From assembly GCA_002786065.1 (NCBI GenBank), contig NHNY01000034.1, positions 186,001 to 250,000 of the forward strand: a stretch of 64,000 nucleotides of DNA, written 5' to 3'. The notes below the pieces were generated by a model that was not told the origin of the DNA, searched no databases, and worked only from the letters and a program-made list of their open reading frames with translations. Below, piece by piece: positions 55,334 to 64,000 of this stretch. Made by a program: the position numbers and the translations under genes. Every line of letters starts with the position of its first letter. Position 1 is the first letter of the stretch. This DNA is from Microcyclospora pomicola. Taxonomy: Eukaryota > Ascomycota > Dothideomycetes > Capnodiales.

Positions 55334-56350
55334 CTATCCTTCGTCGTTCTCGTCATCCTCTTCCTCCTCAGCACTCTTGGCTCGCTTTTGAGGAGTGCCG
55401 TTCCGGTCTTGACCACCAGCTTTCCTCTTCGAGTTGCCATTTGCGGTACCATTAGTCGCGGGGAGATTCAATGAGTCAATATCCTTAAAGTTGCCATTTG
55501 CATCTGGAGCTCGACCTTGAGCTTCCATCGCGGCAACTTCTTCGGCAGTCAGGAAACGACCACCAGGTCCACGCGGACGTCTCATGGCGTGATTGTGTCT
55601 TGACTCGTGGAGGTATGGCTTGCGACCCTTCGAGGTCAGTCGCAACGCTTCCTCAAGCTTCTGGCGTGCCATTCGGCGCTTCAGGATACGGTGGAACTGC
55701 TTCGCGTTGACATATAGCGGCGACTCTTCTGCGGATCCTGCGGATGGGCCATCTGGAGCTTGTTGAGGGGCCGGCGCCTGGGGTTGTGCTTGAGTTTGTT
55801 GAGCTTGGGGAGGCATCGATGCTCGAGGGACTCCCATCGACGATTGCGCGGATTGATTTATAGCAGAGTTGTTGACGCTGTGCGACATTCTCCTTTGCAC
55901 GTTCATCTGCTGGCCCATGTTATTCGACATTTGGTGTGCCGAGGCCATTTGACCGGACATCGACCCAGGTGCGCTCATCTGATTTTGTCGCGGTGATTGT
56001 TCATTCGACCGCTGTATGCCTGTGCCATCGACTTTTCCTTGTGTCATCGAGCCTTGTAACGAACTCGAGTCACCGACGGGATATGCTGGGTACCCAGATG
56101 CTGCTGCGGTCGCGGCCATGGCAGCTGCATGTGAAGGCGACACCCCGTAGGGTGCTTGCATTCCATAATTGGAAGCTGGATATCCACCGGGCATCATCAT
56201 GTGCCCCGGCATTTGTCCTTGTGGCTGCGCTTGTGTGTAGGAGGGTTGTTGTTGTGTCTGCATCGTGGGGCTCGCATGGTTCTGCTGCTGTGCATGTGCA
56301 TGGGAATATGCCGACGGCGGCTGCTGGTGGTATTGTGTGTACGACTCCAT
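55334..56350 (-). CDS. hapB: CCAAT-binding factor subunit HapB (HAP2 / NF-YA)
   Basis: Single exon, 338 aa. HapB is the sequence-specific subunit of the CCAAT-binding complex with HapC and HapE. Residues about 208-270 are the NF-YA core: ESPLYVNAKQFHRILKRRMARQKLEE (HapC/HapE interaction helix) and LHESRHNHAMRRPRGPGGRF (DNA-contact helix and GxGGRF minor-groove loop), complete and canonical. The N-terminus is Gln/Met/Pro-rich activation-type sequence; the C-terminus has a basic stretch (SKRKAGG, QKRAKS), likely nuclear import, and an acidic end. No intron interrupts the core, although many fungal homologues have one. Start ATG at 56350 opens MESYTQYHQQPPS. Confidence 0.95.
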   Translation of the reverse strand: MESYTQYHQQPPSAYSHAHAQQQNHASPTMQTQQQPSYTQAQPQGQMPGHMMMPGGYPASNYGMQAPYGVSPSHAAAMAATAAASGYPAYPVGDSSSLQGSMTQGKVDGTGIQRSNEQSPRQNQMSAPGSMSGQMASAHQMSNNMGQQMNVQRRMSHSVNNSAINQSAQSSMGVPRASMPPQAQQTQAQPQAPAPQQAPDGPSAGSAEESPLYVNAKQFHRILKRRMARQKLEEALRLTSKGRKPYLHESRHNHAMRRPRGPGGRFLTAEEVAAMEAQGRAPDANGNFKDIDSLNLPATNGTANGNSKRKAGGQDRNGTPQKRAKSAEEEEDDENDEG

Positions 56351-57802
56351 CGTGGTGGGAGACGTGAACGGGCAAGCGCGGGGCGTGGGTGGTTCGAGGC
56401 TGGGAAGATGCAGTAGTGTTCGCGTTGATGGGAGTGATCAAGATCTCTGAGGGGTGTAGTCCTTGCTCTGAAGATACACGGTAGCTTGTCAGCCGATGTT
56501 GCAGCCCAAAGTATACAACAATCGCGTCACGTATGCACGCCGCCACTGCGCGCCTCACGGACGGAGCGAGGGTCTGACGATCTGGCGAGCAGGATCCCAC
56601 GCGAAAGTGAGAGGCTGTGCAGTTGCAGGAGCACGTCGTGCATCCCGGGTAGCTAATGAAAGGACGAAAAGACGTACCAATCACAGCAGCGCACAGGCGG
56701 TCGTTGACTGTTCGGGGCGCGGTAGCAGCAGCGAGGCGGGACCTAACAAAGCAGTCGAGGTCAGTGAGTGGCACAAGGCATAATGATCAGATGCATCGAG
56801 TGCCCGAAGCCGGTTTGGCTGTAGCAGTAGCTGCATGTCGCCCGCAGTGCCAACGCATCAGCTTCCCAGCATGCAGGTCCGGCCAGCGCACCACCGCCAG
56901 CGCGTGCAGTGCTTGTCGCAGCTTTGTCGCAATCGACATCGAGACACAGCCACAAAAGCTGACGCGCCCAACTGAACGAGCGTGTCGTCGTGAGAGTGCG
57001 CGCGCAATGAACGCAACTCTTCCGGTCGCGACAGGCGGGTCCGGTGAAGGCTGGACGAGGTAGCTGGGGAGCTTCAAGCGCGCACGCGGCACAGGCGGTG
57101 TAGCGATGCTGTCGGACTGCTGCGGTCGCGCGTGGATCTGGAAGAGCGCGCAAGGTTGGCTTACCTCGTGGAGTGAATGTTGTTGTTGACAGCGACGATA
57201 TCGGTGTGCGCAGTGTTGTGGGAGAAGGCGGGTTATCTAGATCTCACCGCCTGGTCAGTCGATGATTCTCCGGACGAGTACTGACCGCATCGCATGTCGA
57301 GCGAGGCGACGCGCGCGGGCGGATGTGATGATGATGATCCCTAACGAGGCTGCCATGCGCCGGGCCCGCGACAAGCAACCGGACCATCACATCACGTTAT
57401 CACTCACCACCAATGATTGACGTATCGGCCGTCGAGATGGATTGTGATTCGATGATGGCAGAGCTGGCGTGAGTCGGGATGTGATTGGCGAGTCGGTCGT
57501 AAGAAGAGACGATTCGCTGGCGAGAGAAGATTAGTTGACGCTTGCGAGCGATATGTCATGTGACTGTCATGTCATGTGACCGATGTTCTGCCTCTTGGCA
57601 CGAACGATTGAACATGAACATCCTGACCATGAAAGAGCATGTAATAGACCACAATCAATGATACATGAGAACCAATGATAAGGGAAGAGTACAAGTCCAG
57701 CAATAACCTCAGCACTTGGCCGCCGGTCGGTCGTGGAGAATACAACCATGTAATACAGCTTGCAATGCTTCATTCTTCATTCATAAATCATACATTCGTT
57801 CC
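56351..57802. other. Long leader/promoter of hapB, no gene supported
   Basis: About 1.45 kb between the permease stop and the hapB ATG, both minus strand. Parts are GC-rich with many CG dinucleotides. Two GTCATGTGAC sites are listed separately. Confidence 0.5.
57555..57580. promoter_or_regulatory. Two direct copies of GTCATGTGAC
   Basis: Identical 10-bp sites at 57555-57564 and 57571-57580, 16 bp apart start to start. CATGTG is a bHLH-type E-box. Lies 1.2 kb upstream of the hapB start codon and 220 bp after the permease stop. Function unproven. Confidence 0.35.
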
Positions 57803-59722
57803 TCATGCAACTCTCGTCTTCGAATCCTCTGCGGACTTGCCAGGCATAACCTCAACAGGAGTGATATCACTATCGCTACCGACGTCTTTGCCCTCCAGGA
57901 CTGTCGTAGAGTCATGCATGAGATGATCCAGGTTGACCTTGGGACCCTTGAACCATTTGTGCGCCGAGATGAACCACCAGACGGTCACTCCGAGCTGTAA
58001 AGAGAATGTCAGCAAACCGGATACTCTAGGCGTTGCGATCGATGAACGTGTCGCTTACCATAGGTCCGCCATACACAACACACGTCCAGTTCATGGTCGA
58101 CGCGTCCAGGTCACTGCCCGTACCGGACGGTAACATCAGGAAGGGGATCATCATCGCCACAAATGCACATGCAATGATGCCGATCGGGATACTGAACTTG
58201 CCCAAGTTCCACGGTCCAGGGCGGAATCGGTTGCCCACGAAAAACACACGGATGAAGATCGGGATCGTGAATGCGATGAAGGCTGCAGCGGCGCCGATGC
58301 TGAAGATTGCGCCGATCGCATAAGGACCGCCGAAGATCAGCAACAGCAGCAAGCAGCCGATTGTAGTATTGAACCACACGGCATTGACCGGGGTTTTGGT
58401 GAGCTTGTTGACCTTCTTCCAGTACTTGGAGAATGGAAAGCAGTCGTCACGGGCGTACGCAAAGGTAACTCGTGAAGCTGCAATCATACAGCCTTGACCC
58501 ATGAAGAAGCCCGCAATGATTGTCAGAGATAGCACAGCCAGGACGGTCTTCTGCGGCAAACACTGTGTGAGATAGGCGGCGAACGGTTGGCCAAGATCGC
58601 TGCTGATCGCCCCTGAGATGTCTACGACGGTGTATGCTACGACTAATTGCAAGAACCAACCAAAGGCGCCACCCACAGCGCTGGTCAGGAAGATAGCACG
58701 TGGAGCTGCGATGTTGGCATTCGAACACTCCTCACTGGATGGATCATTAGTTCTTGCGGTTATTCAACGATTGAATGTGGCAGGACTAACCTGAGATGGA
58801 ATGGCGAATCGTAGCCACTCATCGTCCATATCACGCCGATGAAAGACATCAATACGTTGACACCTTTAGGATAGTCGGTCCCTTCGTAGATGGTTCCCCA
58901 CACCTCGCTAGATGGTGTAAATCTGGTGAGACCTCTTGACACACGATCAGTTGCAGAAGGGATCAAGATGACGACCACAACCAATGCGGCCATATTGAAG
59001 ATTGTGCCGGCATTGTTAACTTGCGCGATCCATCTGGTGGGCAGACTGGCCATGGTCCCATGGATAATCATGAGGAAGACTGTGAGCAAAAAGGTCTGAT
59101 AAGCTGTAGGGATGTAATCCGGATTCTGAATACTCGCCGACGCCAGGATCATGGCCGCGGTGCCATAGTTGACGCTGGGAGCGCCTGTGATTTGGCAGAA
59201 CCAGTTGGACCATCCAGTGATCCACGCGGCGAAGGGACCATAGCCTGGAGGTGCAAGTACAGCCGCAGCATAGTACAACCCGCCAGAAGTGGGCATGGAA
59301 GAACACAGTTCAGCCATGGACGACGCTACACATTGGATGCCGATCATGGCGACCAGCCAGCCCCAGGTCTGTTGGAGAGTGATCAGCGAACTGCACTTGC
59401 CCTTGCAATAGTAGCTCAGACTCAAACTCACCATCCCAGCCGTACCAGCATAACCCATGCCGTAGAAAAGCGTCGTCGCAAAACTGGGTAGCAGGCCCAA
59501 CACTGCGAAACTGACACAGAACGTCGTCCATAGGGTAAACTCTCTTTTGAACTCGGGCTTGTATCCCAGTGCCGCAAGGACTTCCTCGTCCGCGCTCCAC
59601 TCGACTCCAGAGTCGTTGATCAGGATATCGCCGAGTGGCAGCACTGAAGTGACGGGTTCTTCGGCCACGCTGCGTCTTCGTTCCGCCGTCGGTTCGGAGA
59701 TACTGTTATATCGATCCGCCAT
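57803..59722 (-). CDS. Amino-acid/GABA/choline-type permease (APC superfamily)
   Basis: Four exons, 59722-59432, 59368-58791, 58734-58059 and 57994-57803, give 578 aa. This is a fungal ACT-family permease of the plasma membrane, related to yeast Uga4 and Hnm1. Signature: FTLWTTFCVSFAVLGLLPSF in the first span, FYGMGYAGTAGMTWGW, MAELCSSMPTSGGLYYAAAVLAPP (the unwound substrate helix), GYDSPFHLSEECSNANIAAPRAI in span 6 and the PVNAVWFNTTIGCLLLLLIFG span, about 12 in all. The C-terminal tail is cytosolic and ends with acidic residues. Introns are 63, 56 and 64 bp; the first is 3n and stop-free. The start is the first ATG of the frame (MADRYNSISEP). Substrate cannot be told from sequence; GABA, choline or a polyamine-type amine are candidates. 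Confidence 0.88.
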
Positions 59723-61587
59723 GTTGCTGGTCGGTCGTCGAGAAGGTGCCAAGACTGACGTTGGCGAGAGTCGTCTGATCGATCAGATGCCGTGTGGCGA
59801 CAGGTAGATATGAAGCTGATCGTCAGAGAACCTCTCAAGTCACCATGAAACAAGATTGATGGTCCGGCAATGAGTAATAACACAGTAAGTAATGAAGGTC
59901 GGATCGAAGAGGAATACCCGACCAAACTCGACGTTCCAAGGTAGCAGATATGTACATAACCTACCCTCCATCACAATGGATTGCTATCTCACCTCTATCG
60001 CGCCGTGCACCCTCACCATTGGCCGTCCGTCGGTAAGCCAAGGCGACTGGCGAGACGATTGTCGGGACCCTTGGGCCTGCTAGTCTGCACGCTGACCTCA
60101 GATGGTCGAGGCCATGCCACCACGAGAGATAACAAAACATGGTTTTGCGGCACATGGCGCGGCACATGGGAGAAGCGTGGACCCAAGTCGTTGTGATGTG
60201 CTAATCTACTGATCCCTCAACATCGACCATCGATACTGTTCAGGATCCAGTAATGACGAGTTCGATCAAGTTGATTGTCGTCGACGCAGCAGCCAAGAGC
60301 AGCGCCAAGTTCTGATCTGCGTTCGGCGGATCGAAGTGAAGCGGGGCAGCGCTCGCCCGAAGCACATGGCGGCGAACCGATATACAGCTCCCGTCAGTAC
60401 GATAGCACGCTGTCCTATATCCTAGGACGCACAATAGAGCCATGTGACGGTTGAGTTTAGAGTGTGCGGGGATGCAAGCCTGCTGGGCCACACACGCCTT
60501 GTTTCACGGTGGCTTCAGTCCTCAGTCCTCCTAGACGCGATCGGGCAAGCATATGCGACTCGCGATAAGCCCACAGGCTTCGACTGCGATGTGCGCAACG
60601 ACATGCCAGATGGAGGCAACACGATGGATGTTGGAGGGCTGGATTGCATGTGTTGCGATAAGCTGACGACAATCTGACATGTCCTTGCAGCTACTCGTCA
60701 AATACACCGGAGTCATCACCCCCCTGGACACCCTCATGGTATCGGCTGCTCTATCCCTGACGCCGCCGCCGCCAGTGTAAGGCTGGTATAGGAGCCAATG
60801 GTTCGCGAGCGCCGCTTCTTCTCAATGTCAACATCGTGGAATGTTATCTGCTGATCGTGCCATCGATGGGACTGAAGTCTGGAACGCCTCGGAGAAGCTT
60901 CAGCGCCGACTCCATTGTGGAGTTCGAGCCGTAGACGGGGTATCCTTGCTACGCTTGAGACATGCTGTTGGATCTGAGAGACAACGACAATTTGTAGAAA
61001 ATTGATTGGTGAACAACGGTAGGAGACGGTGAGACATGCTGTTGGTTCTCTGCCGGCCGATGCGCGATGGCATGGTGCTTCCTTTGGCGGTGCTACCAGC
61101 TTCATCTGTCATGCGAAGTCTGGCGTCAGGTCGATACACTCGCAACATCAGAGATGGGGGAGATGACAAGTGGGCTTCGCGACCGAGACCAGGTACAGTA
61201 CATATCCGTGTTTGATGCGTATCATCCTAGATCGCTCTAGAGCAGGCTGTCTCCCCCTTGTTCGTATTGGCCAATAGACGAAATGTGATCAAACAATAAG
61301 ACCTACTCTTTGGGACTCGGAGCAAACTGGGCAAAGTCCATGTTAGATTCCGTCTTGATGTAAGCGTACGGCTTTATTGACGCCAGCGTATATATGACTA
61401 TGCTGGCTCCCACCATATTGCGCGTATTCCTCAGATTCAAGACCGACATCAGGAACTGGAGGCTCGTTCTACTTCTCGCATGACTTTTCATTTTCTGCAG
61501 CATTACGGCGATGGTCATCGATACATCAATGCTTCTTCCTAAAGACAAGCATGAGAAGGGTTTTGGAAAGCGTAGTCTTGAAAAGGC
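59723..61587. other. 1.9-kb intergenic stretch, permease promoter and palC 3' side
   Basis: No supported gene; short frames on both strands with no recognisable content. Confidence 0.5.
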
Positions 61588-63036
61588 TCAATAATACTTG
61601 TTACTGGTTCCACTCCTGACCACGTAGTCGTCTGTGGTCCCAGGGAATGCGCCCACAGGCGCCTGTCGACCGGTCTCGAACGTTGCTTCATCGCCACTAT
61701 CATCCTCCTCGCCTTGGAACGGTCGATCCTCCGGACCGGGCGGGGCGCGCATTCTTGTAAGGACTTCCGCATCAAGCACAGGAGGCTTATACGGGTCGAG
61801 TGAACGATGATATTCTCGTCCACTCGGCATCCCAGCGAGTAATGGCTCGAACGGTGGCACAACCTGAACATTGATGGTGCTATTCTCGCGATCCCACTTC
61901 TGCTCCAGCATGTCAACTACGCGAGACTCTTCGTACTTCCCAGCGTCAAGACCCCACGCCGTGGTCGACTTGGCGATGTTCTTGTCTTCTTTGCGCTCCT
62001 GCCAGCTCTGCTTGAGCCCTCGTAGGCCCTTACTGCGCTCTGGCTCCGTGGACATGCCCAGTTCTCGCTTGGCAGCTTTCAGCCACGCGAGTCCTTCGCC
62101 GGTCTTACCGGACAGTTCGGCGTCAATGGCAAGGAACCTGCAGGACTTGGCGCGTGCCGTCCGGCGCAAATTGGTGGCATACTTCACCAGTTCCTCGTCG
62201 ACTTTTCCCGGTCCACCACGGGCTAGCAATCCCTGTGATTGTGAAGCATGCTCTGCGGCCGCGAGACATATACGTGCGAATAAATGCGCGCGGACCTTCG
62301 GAATTGAGGGGGCTTTGTACATCCAGTCCGTGTTGTTCTCGTTGCGCGCATCCGCCACGGTGGCCGTGTAGGCGTCGTCCTTCGCTACCACGACCAGCGT
62401 CGCCTCGGCAAGGGCCAGGGATGATAGTGCAGAAACAGTCGAAGGCTGAATATCGACAGGAGCGTCTTTAGAAGCAGACGTGGTCGGCATCGAGAGGAGA
62501 TATGCGTGGATACCATGTGCTTCGAGCAGGTGCTTCATTGACGCTCCAATAGCGCCAGTACGCTGTTCAGCAGATAGTACAGCCGCCGAGTCAAAGATCG
62601 TTCGCATCTGGGCCCTCGCCAGTAATGAGTGCACATACGCCAGAGTCGCGAGCACGAACGCGACTTCAAAGTGGATGCCGGTGACTTTCAGCCGTGCTGG
62701 CTCTCGTCCCGCAAGCGTTGCTGTGAGCGTCGTCCGCCACTCGGCCTCCAGCGGTTTGATGACCTCGAGATCGACATTCTCTGCGCTGACTGCACGAAAA
62801 CCCGACGCGGTGTTGAGAGTCAGCAAATAGGGGATGTAGTCATCGAGCGCGGCCTGGACGGTCGAAAGATGGGCTTCACGATCGCGGGGTGGCAGACGCT
62901 TATGCTTTTTCAGTGCGTCTTTGAGCACGCTACGTCTGGTGGTGGCCAGCAGCGGGAGAGAAGGATGTGTGACGCTATCGAAGAAATCCGACAGCAGGAT
63001 GGAACTCGTTGTAGGGAGTGAGAAGGAGAATGGCAT
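61588..63036 (-). CDS. palC: pH-response regulator PalC (BRO1 domain)
   Basis: Single exon, 482 aa. PalC binds ESCRT-III (Vps32/Snf7) at plasma-membrane pH-signalling sites and acts in the Pal/Rim pathway that leads to PacC processing at alkaline pH. The BRO1 domain starts right at the N-terminus (MPFSFSLPTTSSILLSDFFD) and fills most of the protein; the LEAEWRTTLTATL, HFEVAFVLATLAYVHSLLAR and RAHLFARICLAAAEHASQSQ segments are its helices. The C-terminus has VQVVPPFEPLLAGMPSGREYH followed by PYKPPVLD, which I recall as a PalC hallmark, then an acidic tail. No intron. Length agrees with other PalC proteins (around 500 aa). Confidence 0.94.
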   Translation of the reverse strand: MPFSFSLPTTSSILLSDFFDSVTHPSLPLLATTRRSVLKDALKKHKRLPPRDREAHLSTVQAALDDYIPYLLTLNTASGFRAVSAENVDLEVIKPLEAEWRTTLTATLAGREPARLKVTGIHFEVAFVLATLAYVHSLLARAQMRTIFDSAAVLSAEQRTGAIGASMKHLLEAHGIHAYLLSMPTTSASKDAPVDIQPSTVSALSSLALAEATLVVVAKDDAYTATVADARNENNTDWMYKAPSIPKVRAHLFARICLAAAEHASQSQGLLARGGPGKVDEELVKYATNLRRTARAKSCRFLAIDAELSGKTGEGLAWLKAAKRELGMSTEPERSKGLRGLKQSWQERKEDKNIAKSTTAWGLDAGKYEESRVVDMLEQKWDRENSTINVQVVPPFEPLLAGMPSGREYHRSLDPYKPPVLDAEVLTRMRAPPGPEDRPFQGEEDDSGDEATFETGRQAPVGAFPGTTDDYVVRSGTSNKYY

Positions 63037-63400
63037 TGCTGTTGGCTTGGGATGTGGTAGGTTTGGTGATGCGGGGCCAAAGATTGGGGGAGGACTTTCG
63101 AGGGACTGACTTCAACTTGGCGTGGTCCCCTATGGGTACGAGCTCCATTCTGCTACTGAACACATCGAGTACGAACAGTAGTTCTAGCCAAGATTAAGCT
63201 TCCGCAGAGCTGCTTGGAGGTGGCACGTCACGCATCAAGTGCGCATTCATTGTGTGGTGCGCGATATATGTCGTTGCCCAGCAGAAGGCAAACTCAATCT
63301 CCGTAAGTCAATGAGTGAGCCGTATATTCCTACAGATCACATATCCGCTTGTCTCATTGAACGACGGTAGGACGCCATGTACAGAGCCACCTAAGTGCAT
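63037..63400. promoter_or_regulatory. palC promoter and nop12 3' flank
   Basis: 364 bp between two minus-strand genes; no site recognised. Confidence 0.45.
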
Positions 63401-64000
63401 TCAAGTTCGAGCCTTCTTCTTCCCACCAGCCTTGAAAGCTGCTCCACGCTTCGCGCTTCTGTTGGTAGGCTTCCCTGCTTTCTTTCCAGGTTTGCCAAGC
63501 TTAAGTCCCGACTTGCCAGACTTGATGCTCGCTCGATGACCCTCGAAGATGAAATCCTCAGGCTTCCTGATCGTGCCGACAGCTCCCTCAGCACGAGTCG
63601 CGCCACTTCTCGAGCCCAGCCTCTCGCCATTTGCGCCGCTTGATGCTGGTGGCTTGTCACCCTTCTTCACTTTGGCTGCTGCTGCACGGCCGAACAGCTT
63701 GCCAGCGCGACCCATCTGTGACATCTCTGCCCCAGTGATCTTCCGTTGATATCCACCATTGTTGACTTGCGGTCGAGCGGATGGTCTTCCTGACCCCGGC
63801 TTAGCATTCTTCTTTTGTGCTTTGGCCCGTGCAATCCGTAGCTTTCGTGGCAACATGGGTGGGAACTTCTTCTCATTGAGCAGGAGTGCAGCCTCGACGG
63901 CGTTCTCGTCGTCGAATTGTACATACGCGATGCCTTTTCCGACACGCGTAGTGCTGTCACGGATCACACGCACACTTTCGACTTTGCCACATTTCCCAAA
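63401..64000 (-). CDS. nop12: Nucleolar RNA-binding protein Nop12 (RBM34 type), 5' part outside window
   Basis: The frame runs from the right edge of the window (FGKCGKVESVRVIRD...) to the stop at 63401, so this is a 3' partial gene of 199 codons. Nop12 binds pre-25S rRNA in pre-60S particles. The end of an RRM is visible: VRVIRDSTTRVGKGIAYVQF (RNP1 is GKGIAYVQF) and NEKKFPPMLPRKLRI, the Nop12 signature after the second RRM. The remainder is a basic Lys/Arg/Gly-rich tail typical of nucleolar proteins (KKNAKPGSGRPSARPQ, AAFKAGGKKKART). An apparent start inside the frame at 63973 is GTG and not real. Confidence 0.9.
   Translation of the reverse strand, partial: FGKCGKVESVRVIRDSTTRVGKGIAYVQFDDENAVEAALLLNEKKFPPMLPRKLRIARAKAQKKNAKPGSGRPSARPQVNNGGYQRKITGAEMSQMGRAGKLFGRAAAAKVKKGDKPPASSGANGERLGSRSGATRAEGAVGTIRKPEDFIFEGHRASIKSGKSGLKLGKPGKKAGKPTNRSAKRGAAFKAGGKKKART

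Overview
The window looks like nuclear DNA of a filamentous ascomycete (Pezizomycotina, perhaps Dothideomycetes; the class is a guess). The evidence is the gene set (palC, HapB/HAP2, Borealin-like Nbl1, fungal TAF1 without bromodomains, GT34 mannosyltransferase, secreted GH36 and sedolisin, a HET-like protein), short introns (mostly 50-65 bp) with GTNNGT donors and CTRAY-like branch sites, and one AT-rich block that looks mutated by RIP. All exon coordinates are hand-made from reading frames, splice sites and remembered family conservation; no search was run.

Layout. 1-32 kb is gene-rich: RPF2 (partial, -), Grx3/4 (+), a HET-like membrane protein (+), a gene-poor 2.5 kb stretch, a GT34 mannosyltransferase (-), a CCCH zinc-finger protein (-), a GH36 alpha-galactosidase (+), a membrane-anchored glycosyltransferase-like protein (-), Nbl1/Borealin (+), acetolactate decarboxylase (+), TAF1 (-), a coiled-coil protein of unknown function (+) and an unknown membrane protein (-). 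44.9-64 kb is again gene-rich: REX1 exonuclease (+), PMP24-like peroxisomal membrane protein (+), a sedolisin with an in-frame stop (+), mitochondrial ribosomal protein mL54 (-), HapB (-), an amino-acid/GABA-type permease (-), palC (-) and the C-terminal part of Nop12 (partial, -).

The standout is 32,259-44,787: a 12.5 kb AT-rich, ORF-poor element with about 76-bp terminal inverted repeats (outer 33 bp identical), flanked by the 6-bp direct repeat CTGCGG. It splits what was probably a 339-bp divergent promoter between an unknown membrane-protein gene and REX1. Its interior is not just a decayed transposon. A box with core TGTAC (best form GATTGTGCAGACCGTATAT) recurs at about 150 or 160 bp from end to end. 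Two arrays hold an almost exact 150-bp period, and the right two thirds is a diverged tandem duplication of a roughly 4.42-kb unit, with a 177-bp near-perfect palindrome between the copies. I cannot assign it to a known superfamily, and it is the best candidate here for something undescribed.

The genes do not form an obvious cluster. Four concern glycans or secretion (GT34, GH36, the GT-like protein, sedolisin). Several are ribosome or RNA housekeeping genes (RPF2, Nop12, REX1, mL54), and two are transcription factors or subunits (TAF1, HapB).
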